Assembly (NCBI GenBank): GCA_041648305.1
Contig: JBAZPI010000001.1
Coordinates: forward strand, 1-64,000
DNA: 64,000 nt
Source of the DNA: JABILX01 sp041648305
Lineage (GTDB): Bacteria; Patescibacteriota; Gracilibacteria; UBA1369; LOWO2-01-FULL-3
Direction of reading: 5' to 3'
This document shows positions 9,001 to 18,200 of this stretch, piece by piece. Under the pieces are notes generated by a model. That model was not told where the DNA came from. It saw nothing but the letters and a program-made list of their open reading frames with translations, and did not search any database. Position numbers and translations under genes: made by a program. How positions within the stretch are numbered: the first letter of the stretch is position 1; every line of letters begins with the position of its first letter.

Positions 9001-9029
9001 TTGACAAAAAGCACTAGATATGATTAAAT
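9001..9029 (+). promoter_or_regulatory. Strong promoter in a gene-poor interval
   Basis: TTGACA (9001-9006), 17-bp spacer, TTAAAT (9024-9029), with TG at the extended -10 position. It drives rightward into 9035-9400, where only short ORFs occur. The interval 8968-9550 otherwise holds the 53-codon ORF at 9131, a hairpin at 9369 and the first fic-flanking repeat. Confidence 0.55.
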
Positions 9030-9130
9030 GGCATCCTGGAGAGGCCCCTGGACGCCCTAAGTTAACACAACAGTTGTAGGGGTATGGAGATCGCGAATGC
9101 AATGAAGATTGTCAAGCAAGAAAGGGAGCC

Positions 9131-9292
9131 ATGGCTACATGTCAACGCATGGTCTTATGTACTGAAGCACAAACGGCTGCTGTGATAGAAGGCTATACAG
9201 GTGAGTCTGCTGAATACGAGCGGAAACAAAATGAATACGCCGCCGCTCTAGGATGTAAACCAGGTATGGATAGGACAAAACTTCTGGGGTGA
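9131..9292 (+). CDS. Possible small protein, 53 aa
   Basis: A short ORF starting MATCQRMVLC, with cysteines at residues 4, 10 and 42 and a Tyr/Glu/Ala-rich middle (EYERKQNEYAAALG). It is preceded by GGGAG very close to the ATG and lies about 100 nt downstream of a strong promoter. No family is recognised. The region might instead be a non-coding RNA, because other short frames overlap and the leader is long. Confidence 0.3.
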   Translation: MATCQRMVLCTEAQTAAVIEGYTGESAEYERKQNEYAAALGCKPGMDRTKLLG

Positions 9293-9368
9293 CACTCTGG
9301 AGGATGTTCGAACAATACTAGTACAGTTACAGTACGGGGATGTGACCGTTTAATCTCCACGACGTAGG

Positions 9369-9401
9369 GGTTGGATAAACCGATTTTTATTGTATCCAAC
9401 C
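9369..9401. other. Perfect 9-bp hairpin with 15-nt loop
   Basis: GGTTGGATA (9369-9377) pairs exactly with TATCCAACC (9393-9401). No T-run follows on either side, so it is not a standard terminator. It lies at the end of the transcript expected from the 9001 promoter. Confidence 0.4.
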
Positions 9402-9430
9402 TGTGCTGAATTTCTAGGCAAAAGTCAGTA

Positions 9431-9539
9431 TGTGCAAATTTTGCACAAAGTTATCTAAGGGTTGTAATTTGCATTTTTTGCAAATTGCTTTGAACCTGTA
9501 AGTAGTTCTTATAAGTTGAACAGTTGCAAAAATTGCAAC
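9431..9539. repeat. Structured repeat flanking the Fic locus, copy 1
   Basis: Three TTGCA-based inverted repeats (9431-9447, 9468-9484 and 9523-9539) surround a 37-bp core (9484-9520). The core recurs at 10435-10471 with five substitutions, and these keep a small hairpin inside it. It lies just past the fic stop codon. Confidence 0.65.
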
Positions 9540-9550
9540 AGTTAAAAGTA

Positions 9551-10177
9551 TTACCTCGAAAGTTCTCTCGCGGTTTCATCAATAGCGGCTCTTATCAGTA
9601 GTTCCAATCCAGTATGATCACCGTGATCAGCCTGCTGTAACGAACGAACATATTTTTTTCGTCCCGTTGGGGTTTCAACCTTCAATTCTATTGGAGGAAG
9701 GTCGAGTTTTATTAGAATAATATTGATCAACAAACGCGAAATTCGTCCGTTATAATCTTGAAACGGATGAATCCACAGAAAACGATGATGTGCCCAAGCG
9801 AGTAATTCTGTAAGCCAATCAATAAAATTAGTATCGTCAATCTTTGGCGCATGTTTCAATCGCGTTTTTAAATCCATCATAAAATCTTCCATGAATTGAG
9901 ATACCAGGTAGTATTTTGGTGGTTCATGTTTTGAAACTGTTACCTCTAAGGTACGGAATTTCCCTCCTAATTTCGGGAAAATCCAACCAAATCCAACTTT
10001 ATGAACCTCCTTTACGAAAGATACAGTCAACGGAATATCTCCATGCTTAAATTTTTGAATAACTGCGTCCCACGCCCTTTTTATACCCTCGATTTCAAGA
10101 GGAATAAGCTCGGAGCGGGGAAGAATGCCGAACGCTGTATCTTTGTAACTTGTTTCTCCTATTCTTTTCTTTGGCAT
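9551..10177 (-). CDS. Fic family protein (probable AMP-transferase toxin)
   Basis: A 208-aa Fic-fold protein. The active-site loop reads HPFQDYNGRISR, keeping the catalytic His, the metal-binding Asp, Asn-Gly and both Arg of the HxFx(D/E)GNGRxxR motif, with Tyr in place of the first Gly. It is preceded by the WAHHRFLWI helix. By family it would transfer AMP or a related nucleotide group onto target hydroxyls. A 56-aa ORF ends 6 nt upstream and may be its antitoxin. Repeats flank the pair, and the region is AT-rich and isolated from housekeeping genes, which suggests an accessory cassette. The overall build resembles mobile mystery protein B-type Fic proteins (uncertain). Confidence 0.85.
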   Translation of the reverse strand: MPKKRIGETSYKDTAFGILPRSELIPLEIEGIKRAWDAVIQKFKHGDIPLTVSFVKEVHKVGFGWIFPKLGGKFRTLEVTVSKHEPPKYYLVSQFMEDFMMDLKTRLKHAPKIDDTNFIDWLTELLAWAHHRFLWIHPFQDYNGRISRLLINIILIKLDLPPIELKVETPTGRKKYVRSLQQADHGDHTGLELLIRAAIDETARELSR

Positions 10178-10183
10178 AATAGT

Positions 10184-10354
10184 TTATTTTTCGCCTAATA
10201 CTGCGCTCACCATCCGTTTCGTAGTCTCAGGATTTTCTGTTTTTGTCGTTCTATATACCATCTTGGGCACAAAATTGCTCAAATAAACCTCACGTTTCCT
10301 TGCTGAAGATGTTTTATAAACTTTTAACACTGTAATTATATTCTCTCTTGTCAT
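10184..10354 (-). CDS. Candidate Fic antitoxin, 56 aa
   Basis: A short ORF with ATG at 10354 and TAA at 10184-10186, 6 nt before the fic ATG, so the two are probably one transcript. The product starts MTRENIITVLK and contains TTKTEN near residue 42. This fits the (S/T)xxxE(G/N) inhibitory motif of class I Fic antitoxins such as VbhA, whose Glu blocks the ATP-binding site. The match is short, and residues around it are not otherwise VbhA-like. Size, position and motif agree with an antitoxin. The alternative is a DNA-binding or leader peptide, since the sequence is Lys/Arg-rich. Confidence 0.5.
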   Translation of the reverse strand: MTRENIITVLKVYKTSSARKREVYLSNFVPKMVYRTTKTENPETTKRMVSAVLGEK

Positions 10355-10414
10355 GTCAAAAGCGTATCATGAAAACAACATCAACATCAAATACATTGAC
10401 CGATTTTGGAATTT

Positions 10415-10522
10415 GCAATATGCATTTCTTGCATATTGCTTTGAACCCGTAAGGAGCCCTTACAAGTTGAATTTGTTCCATTTTGGAACATGTTGAGATT
10501 AGAAGTGTTGCATAAATTGCAA
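10415..10522. repeat. Structured repeat flanking the Fic locus, copy 2
   Basis: A perfect 10-bp inverted repeat (10415-10439), the 37-bp core (10435-10471) with its GTAAGG/CCTTAC hairpin, a TGTTCCA/TGGAACA hairpin (10474-10490) and a TTGCA/TGCAA pair (10508-10522). It has the same order of elements as copy 1 beyond fic and lies upstream of the antitoxin-like ORF. Confidence 0.65.
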
Positions 10523-10586
10523 TAGTTGCGAAACGACAGGCGTCGACGCGCTAAAAATGGCTTCCGTAAGCCTAAAACGGGGAATC

Positions 10587-10664
10587 TGGGGTGAGCTAAG
10601 GGGTTCGAACCCTTGACCCTTGGGACCACAACCCAATGCTCTAACCAACTGAGCTAAGCTCACC
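10587..10664 (-). tRNA. tRNA-His (anticodon GTG)
   Basis: The minus strand forms a cloverleaf with acceptor stem GTGAGCT/AGCTCAC and anticodon stem TTGGG/CCCAA around loop TTGTGGT (GTG). It has the His-specific features: an encoded G at position -1 opposite C73, followed by an encoded CCA (10587-10589). Confidence 0.96.
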
Positions 10665-10688
10665 ACGATTGTCGACCAGGCCGCACAA

Positions 10689-10717
10689 ATCTTATAAGAA
10701 AATTTCGCCCCGCGCAA
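10689..10717 (-). promoter_or_regulatory. Promoter of tRNA-His
   Basis: Minus strand TTGCGC (10717-10712), 17-bp spacer, TAAGAT (10694-10689), about 25 nt before the mature tRNA 5' end. Confidence 0.5.
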
Positions 10718-10817
10718 CATCAAACCATAAACCACGTCCCGGACATAGCCTGGCGTTAACTTATGTCCCGGACGCGCAGAACACGGCGCAAGAACGCGCC
10801 TCAAAACGCGCGCCCAC

Positions 10818-10843
10818 AAAAAACTCCCCCACTTGGGGGGAGT
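10818..10843 (-). terminator. Rho-independent terminator
   Basis: On the minus strand an 8-bp stem ACTCCCCC/GGGGGAGT with a 5-nt loop is followed directly by a T-run. It would end the candidate RNA below and any read-through from the giant-protein operon. Confidence 0.75.
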
Positions 10844-10932
10844 AATTAGTTGTAGATTTAGGATCATGAACGCCCTAGAAAGCCTAACATAACCTAGTCT
10901 ACGGTCCGGAGACTTTTTGAAGAGCCTCGCAG
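10818..10932 (-). ncRNA. Candidate small RNA of about 115 nt
   Basis: The stretch has a promoter (TTGCAT, 17 bp, TATACT) at one end and an intrinsic terminator at the other, with no sensible ORF between. The predicted RNA contains AGTCT...AGACT and CTAG...CTAG pairings. I find none of the hallmark sequences of the SRP RNA apical loop, RNase P or tmRNA. 6S RNA would normally be longer. Identity unknown. Confidence 0.5.
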
Positions 10933-10938
10933 AACCCA

Positions 10939-10967
10939 AGTATACTAACCCACATAGAAAAATGCAA
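10939..10967 (-). promoter_or_regulatory. Promoter of the candidate small RNA
   Basis: Minus strand TTGCAT (10967-10962), 17-bp spacer, TATACT (10944-10939), a near-consensus pair located just after the stop codon of the 10988 gene. Confidence 0.6.
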
Positions 10968-10987
10968 GAGAATTTTTTAATCCCAAA

Positions 10988-11308
10988 TTATAGATCCTTT
11001 TTGATTCTCTGAAGAGCAATCTTACTCTTTAAACTCGCGAGTTTTTGATCTGAAGAGGAAGGAGCTTTATCAAATGCAGTCGGGTCATCTTCAAGCTTAT
11101 TCAAAATCGAATTATACTGCCAATACGTCTTTTTCATATTCGTTTTTAAAACAGCTTTCTTCGAAGATTCAGTACTGAGAATCATAAACAACTCCTCCTG
11201 TTGGATTCTGGACATATTAGGGAGCATATTTTTAAAAACCACCTTATATAAACCAGGAATCGACGAGTTTTCAAGCATGGCCAAGATGTGTGATTCTATT
11301 GAACTCAT
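10988..11308 (-). CDS. Hypothetical protein, 106 aa, last gene of the giant-protein operon
   Basis: Not recognised. It is a small helical, lysine-rich protein (e.g. IQQEELFMILSTESSKK) without signal or membrane segments. Its start overlaps the stop of the 11305 gene by four bases, which implies translational coupling and a shared role with the preceding operon genes. Confidence 0.65.
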   Translation of the reverse strand: MSSIESHILAMLENSSIPGLYKVVFKNMLPNMSRIQQEELFMILSTESSKKAVLKTNMKKTYWQYNSILNKLEDDPTAFDKAPSSSDQKLASLKSKIALQRIKKDL

Positions 11309-12246
11309 TTCAGTAGCAATTTAGTAATAAATTCAAAATCTCTTGTATCTAAAAGAAACACAAGTTCAGAAACTCGGCGATTGACCAATGACGGATTTTT
11401 ATCGACTATTAATTTGTTTATGACCTGCAAAGCTTTTGCGCGATTTTCCTCCGAAGTGTTTGGTAGTATTTTTGCGGATCCTTTCTGTAGTTTAAAAGCG
11501 TGTTCATAAGAAAGGGGAGCCAAAGTAACTTTTCTTATTAATTCATCGTCAATGAACGAAAACGCGTCTTCCTTTGCAAAATTAAGTAAACCTTCTATTC
11601 TCGAAGAAGATTTTAAATGCTTCAACCCTTTGCCATTACTGGTAGCGGATTCGAATTTATCCAAAGCCGCGGCTAATTTCTCGGCAGAATTATAGTCAGG
11701 ATGTTTTTTAAGCGCCGCCAAAGTGGAAAACGAAAAAGCAATTAGGGCTCTCTTCTCAAGTAGAGTTAAAGACTCCGTTGATTGTTCAGACAATTTATCG
11801 GAGGCCTTTGCAACGATTCCCAAATTCTTCTTTTTTAAATCCTCACTCTCCCCAAGATTTTTAGCTTCATGAACCAGTATTGTCGAAAAATCATCAACGA
11901 CTTTGACTTCCTGCGCATCTTCTAATTTTTTATCTCCAACCAACTCTTTCTTCACAGCGCCCACAATCTCTTGTTCGGGAAGTTGGAATAAAAGCTCACC
12001 GGATTTCTTAGCCGCATCCTCTTCAATTTTTTTTTCTTCTTCAGATAATTGACCGACTTTCATGAAAAATGCGGCAAGAAAGAACATAACCCTCTCTTTC
12101 CAGTTTTTCCCGTTTTTTGACTCCTTCGAGGCAAACTCCCATCTTTTCTTCAGCTTACTGAACCACTGGGACACAGTCGACCCGGAAGGAATTTCAGTCC
12201 TCTCATCAACGGCCTCTGTTTTTTTTGGTGATTCAGGAGTGGTCAT
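11305..12246 (-). CDS. Hypothetical protein, 313 aa, giant-protein operon
   Basis: Not recognised. The N-terminus is polar. Residues ~50-65 (ERVMFFLAAFFMKVGQL) form a short hydrophobic or amphipathic helix, and the remainder is predominantly helical. It may associate peripherally with a membrane. It is the fifth gene in the operon, 29 nt after the 2054-aa gene, and overlaps the next gene by 4 nt. No enzymatic motif is visible. Confidence 0.7.
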   Translation of the reverse strand: MTTPESPKKTEAVDERTEIPSGSTVSQWFSKLKKRWEFASKESKNGKNWKERVMFFLAAFFMKVGQLSEEEKKIEEDAAKKSGELLFQLPEQEIVGAVKKELVGDKKLEDAQEVKVVDDFSTILVHEAKNLGESEDLKKKNLGIVAKASDKLSEQSTESLTLLEKRALIAFSFSTLAALKKHPDYNSAEKLAAALDKFESATSNGKGLKHLKSSSRIEGLLNFAKEDAFSFIDDELIRKVTLAPLSYEHAFKLQKGSAKILPNTSEENRAKALQVINKLIVDKNPSLVNRRVSELVFLLDTRDFEFITKLLLK

Positions 12247-12275
12247 GAATGTATGTTTTAAAGTTTAGCCCCCTT

Positions 12276-15200
12276 CTATTTATATCTTTGAGCTTCTGCT
12301 TGAGTCAACAGCGCACGACAATACTTAATAAGAGCTTTTAATTCACCAATAGCCTGTTGCAAGTCTGCAGCCCTATCCACGGAAACATCAACCGCAGGAT
12401 CTGGGGCCACCCTACCTCTTAACACATCGATTTTATGAATAGCCTGTTCCAACCCTGCAACCTCATCCGTCATATCCCTCTTTACCGATAAAGCTTCGAT
12501 CAACACTTTAGCCTGTTTTATATAGCCCTCCGGAGCTGCGTAATCTGATTTGGAAACAAGTCTCTCCTTATTGCCTCTTACTGGAACATTAGGCCGTGCA
12601 CCTTCTGTTTTCTCCCTCGCTTGACCAGCTTCCTGTTTTTTTGTCTTACCGGCTTCTTTTCCGGCAGCTCCGGCAGCCTCTTTGTCGCCCTCGGAAGGTT
12701 TGTCGTCGCCACCTGAAGAAGATCCACCATATAAAGCTAGCAATTTTAAAGCGCTAGCGACAATAAAAGGAGCATAAATATACAATCTATGTATATTTAA
12801 AGCTCCATCAGGACTAAATAACGCAGGTCTAAACGGAATTTTAATACCTTCCCAAGCCCGACCCCAACCAGTAGCAACTCTAAAATTGTTCATTAAACCA
12901 CCAAAGGCAGTAGAAAAACCATTATAAGCGGTTTGATAAGCTGTTAAGTCTCTTAACAATTGCGCCTCCAATGCCGTAAGTTCATCTCCAATTTGTCGTA
13001 CTCTGTCATCATTCCGCACAGGTAATCTATTTAACTCATCTCGAAGAACTTGAATTTCTCCGCCAATCCTAGTTCTCTCTGCACCGTCAACTACTAAATT
13101 TAACTGCCTTTCCAGAAGTCCAATTTGGTTTACTATATCCACTCTCCTTTGATCCCCGCCACGCAATCCGGCAAGCTCAGCATTCAGTCTTTGAATATTT
13201 TCGAGAGTCTCGTTAATAGAATTTCTTGCTCTCAATACTGTATCAAATTCACGACTAGGTTGAGGGATAGCGGTAACATCAATATTACTAACAAGCTCAG
13301 TGTCAAATCTGCCAGCCAAACCACTTATTCCAGCCCTGTATCGTCTCATATTGTTCGTCCTCATGCCCGAAATCGACAATCTTTGCAAAACATCAACAAC
13401 CCTTCGCAATACCGCAAGTTCTCCATTCCCAAGCAACAACGCGGTTCCCCCATGCCCTCTAACCTGTCTAAGAGCCATTGGTCTGAGGCCCACAAAAGGA
13501 TCTCCAACAGCAGCAAGAGGCATATTGGTATTAGTCACGATATTCATAATATCTTCAGCAACATTCTGAGCATCTCTAACCATATTTGCTCTATAATTAA
13601 CATCTATGGCAACCGCAACACCAACTGGGATCATTCCACCATAAAATGCAATATCAATAGCGTTCCAAACAATTTTGCCTGCTCCAAGAAGAGCATCTAG
13701 TGCGTCACATCCCTGCATCGTAAAAGCAGATGTTATTAACAATGCAAGAGTGGTAGCAGACTTTTTTGGCAAGCCAGGCAACGCGCGATACAAAGCAACG
13801 AGTAGACGATATTTAGGGGATTTACTTGCAAGTGCATTTAAATCGTCTGCAAAAGTGGGTCCCAAATCTCCCATTTTCGGAGCAAGCTCTTTAATTATGT
13901 CTTGGAGCCCATCAATAATTTTCTCTGCATCTTTAGGATGCTGTTTTAAATGTTCAAGCAATAATTTAGATCCGAACTCAAAAGAATCCGTAAACTCAAA
14001 CACTTCATAAATATTTTCCAAAGAAAAGTCCACTTTCCTTGCAGACCTAGAAAACAACACTTCAGCAACAAATCGTCCTTCTTTGCCGGTTTTAAATTCC
14101 TCAATTATATCTTTCTCTGTAACGTTTAATTTACCATTTTTATTGGTGCCAAATTTATCGCTTAATTCTCTTACTCTGCTAACAACACCCATTTTTTCCT
14201 TTGCCGACAACCCTTTCACAACCCAATTTGAAGCACTCTGTCCCAATTCAGTAGAAAAATCCAGAAACTCTAGGGCTTCTTTTGGTGTCATCCCGTCTAT
14301 GCATTCTTTGGCAGCAAAAGGTTCATTGGTAAACCATTCAGAGATTTTTTCAACTCTTCGCACAGCTGCCTTATCGGCTCCCTTTTCAACCACTAAGCTG
14401 ATACCCTTTTTTGAAGTCAAAATTGAAAGGGCCAGCCCATTTTTGCCGTTCAAAGTAGTGATATAAGATTCAGTATCCATCGAAACTCTTCCTTTACGAT
14501 CAAACGATGTAGTTGATTCAAGTTCACCATACTCTCTCAATAAAGAAACTTTTTCAACAGCGGTTTTGCATTTAGCTTCGACGAATTCAAAAGACAGATT
14601 TGATTCCAGGACAAATTCTATAAAATCGTAGCCATCGACATTTGACATCCCTTCAACCAATCTTCCACCAGCCTCAGGATTATTGCTTAAAAATTTATGA
14701 ACTTCATAAACTGCGCTCATTTTAGCATTAGGGCTTGCAACAAAAGCCTCAAAAACAGCTCTGTTCAACCCTGTAGCTCTGTACATTTCCAAATACTGTT
14801 CCCCGGCATTTGCTTCCTTAAGCCCGCTTCTTTCCAATTCAACAACCCTTCTCTGAAGTTCAAGTCTTTCCTGACCGGTTTTACATCGTTCAGCGAGAAA
14901 CTCAACATCAAGGCCCCTTTCTCTCGCGAATTTCGCAAGCCCATGCGCCTCACTCAAAGTCATTCCCTCGAAAACTCCTTTGCTAGTGGGATTACCTCGG
15001 GCATCAACAACACCACTATCCAGAACATAATCGGCAACATAATCAGCTTGAGTTGAAGCTTTTCTCTTGCCGCTCCACCTCGTAAACACACCTCCCTCAA
15101 GTGTAGCTTCAGGCAAAGTCCCTTTCAGATCGGATTCAATAACTTGTTTTCTAGCCTCACGGGTAGCTCTACCACTTTTGGAAACAGGAGAAGAATTAAG

Positions 15201-18200
15201 GCCTGCAAGACCGTGTCCTGCACGGATACCAAATGATAATACCAAATTGCTTCTGATAGCTTTGCGAACGTCGATATCACCTCCTTCAAGAACATATTGA
15301 GTTGTCGTTAATGCCGCAGTATCAACAACAGGTGTCAGAGCATACTGTCCGGCAAAACTTCTCATTCCAGGAACTCTATGCAAAGCTGCGCCGGTAACCT
15401 TCAAAGTTCCAAGAGTAACGAGAGTGTGTCCGAGACCTTTAAGATGTTGCATGGGATTAGTAAACTGGTCGAGTCTTCCTGCCGATATACTGCTTCCAGC
15501 CAAAGTTATAGTATTGAAAGTTTCACATTCCACAAGGAATCCAGTACCCCTCGCTGCCATGGTTCTCGCAAGAGCGGACATTCCGGCCTTTCGCGCGACT
15601 TGTCTCAGTGTTAATTTGGTAAGCTCCTCAACTGCCAATTTTCTTGCTGCAATCATTGCCACTTTTTTGCCAACCAATCCGGCAATACCTCCAGAAACTA
15701 CAACCATTGGTATATCGAACACCAAACCCGATAAAAATTCAGCCCTCTCTTTATCGGTGCCTCCCCAGAACTCATACCATGAAGAATCTGTGTCGGCATA
15801 ATGACCCTCAAATTCATTAAGCCACGTATATGCATTGGCGTCTTTTTCTCTGTTTTTCTTCGCCCATTCAGTTACTTCGCCAAACAATGCTTGCCTATAC
15901 TCCTCAACAATAAGACCCTTTAAAATTTGTTCTTCAAGCTTAGCAAGATAATCCGCAGACTCAAGTTCAGCTTTCCTCGCATCCAATTTTATAAGTTCAT
16001 CCTTCAAATGACTTAATTCTCCAGAACGAGATCCATTCCTCATCACTTTTCCCATTTCTTCATTCAACAAACTGATATCCCCTTCAATTCTTTCAAGTTC
16101 ATGATCACGAGCCTCTGTAGCTCTATCCAAAGCTTTCTTTTTTGTGTCAGTATTGCCACTATGTTCGGCATAGTACTTCTCGAAAACAAACTTACCGCCT
16201 TCATATTCCAGGTTAGCAAACTTGCCAATCAGACCACCAAAAGATTGTTCATAGAAATATTGGGCGGCATGGTAAAGGTCTTTTTGCCCCAACTTTTGCC
16301 CCAATTTCCTTTGGTATAAAGAATCATTAGCCCATCTTAAATCGGACAAAAGATCAAAATCTTTCAATTTACCGGGAGTAAGAGGGACAGTCAGCGCCTG
16401 CTCTACCGTAACTACATCATCGTCGGACTTTAAGAGATCACTGGCAAGGCTTAACGCCTCTTTTTGAGTGGTTAAATATCTGACTATTTCTCTTCCTTCT
16501 TTGGGCCACATCCCTCCCAACTGCTTTTTGTGATAGATATCATAGTCAATAGAAGTAATTATTTCGTCAATTCCTTTAAATATCTGTATAAGCTCAAGTT
16601 TCGCAATATTTTTCAAGTTAGTTTTTGCTTCCAGTAATTGATTCTCGGAAACTCCAACGTCTTGTGTTTTCTTATACCCGTTCAAAAAAGACAAATATGC
16701 TTCTTTAGCTTTTTTCATATCTCCTGCAGCTAAAGACAGATTCCCCCGATAAAAATCTTTAATGAGAGAATTTGTTTCAACATTCTCCATTAAATATTTC
16801 TCAACAATTATTTTCTTTGACGTATTGAAACTAGCCACTTCACTACTGATTTCCTGAAGCGCTGCCAAAGCATCCGGAGTTTCACTTAACGATTTCTTGC
16901 CTTCTTCAGTCTGTAATTTTCCGTTATCAACATAAAACTTTTGTGTGAAATACACCCTCAATCCCTTTCCTTCTTTTACCAAAATCAAATATGCATCAGA
17001 TTTCTCAAGTATAGCGTTGATGTCCTCAACTTCACTTGATGAAGAAACGTCGCCACTTTCATCAAAACCCTCTCTCGTCCGTCTAACATATCCAAAATCA
17101 TCCGTAGCTTCATAAACTTTAACAAATCCGGACCTGGTTTTTGCTAAATCCAACAATCCGTCCAATTTAAATTCACCGGATTCAATCTGTCTCATCACTT
17201 CGCGATTGATCAACTCTTGTTTTATAGATTCAAGAATTTCAAAAAATTTCCACCCGATAATAGGCCCGTACTTTTCGATAAGCGAATCCGAAGTCCCGGA
17301 AATTTTCGCATTAAGCTTTTTGTAAGAAGCAATAAGCTCCTTATCCGATTTCTCTTCATCTATTTCCCGGACAACACTTAAATACAATTCGAATTCTGGA
17401 GTTTTCACTGCCTTCAAGCCAAGAGCCAACTCCTTCAAAGCCCTGATGTCACTTCTCTGATCCAATCCGTGCAACGAAAACCTGTCAAAAACAGCAAGTT
17501 CGTCCTTAAATACACCAGAAGCCGGTGTCAATAACAGAGCATTGGACTCCTTGAATGCAGCATCCGCTTCATTCCATAATTCATCAACTTTTTCAGAATC
17601 AACCACACCTGTTAACATTGCATAATCAACAACATCCGCAAGGCCGTTAGCCGAATTGTTGAAAGTTGCTATATTATCAACATTTCTCAATAAATCATCG
17701 GCCTCATTAACTCTCATTTGCAACAATTTCATCGCGCCGTCCAAACTCTGAGGATCAACGCCGAGACCCCTTTCAAGACCTCTAAGTTCTTTGCTGTTTA
17801 ACGAGAGAGTATCAGTCTTTTCCAGGATTTCTTCAAAATGCAAAACATCCTTATTCCCGCTCAAAACAGCCAAAACATAGGAGATATTTCTATCCAAAGC
17901 TCTATTCATTATATCGAGATAATACCTTCGACAAATTTCAGGGCCACTCACAGTGAAGTATCTTTCCTTCAACATAGTTTGTATATCTACAGCGCTTATT
18001 AACAGATTTTCGACTTCTTTAAGCTTTTCCTTTTGAATTTCCTCAGGATTTTTTTCCAACGCTTCGCGAATTCTATCATCAATTGATTTATCTTTTTCCT
18101 CGCCAAAGGAAGAAATAGTATCTTCGGCAATATCGAATTTATACAAAGATCCCCTTAATTCAGTAGCGATATTTGCCACGTCTTGAAGAACAGCGGCTTT

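Noticed and set aside
9001..9401. tmRNA, RNase P or SRP RNA
   Set aside because: No tag-plus-tRNA-like ends, no RNase P core sequence and no SRP apical loop could be found.
10499..10939. Minus-strand ORF of 146 codons
   Set aside because: It runs through tRNA-His, a terminator and a candidate small RNA, so it is not a credible protein gene.
13125..13700. Plus-strand ORFs opposite the giant genes
   Set aside because: They are antisense shadows of long minus-strand genes with no start signals or recognisable protein features.
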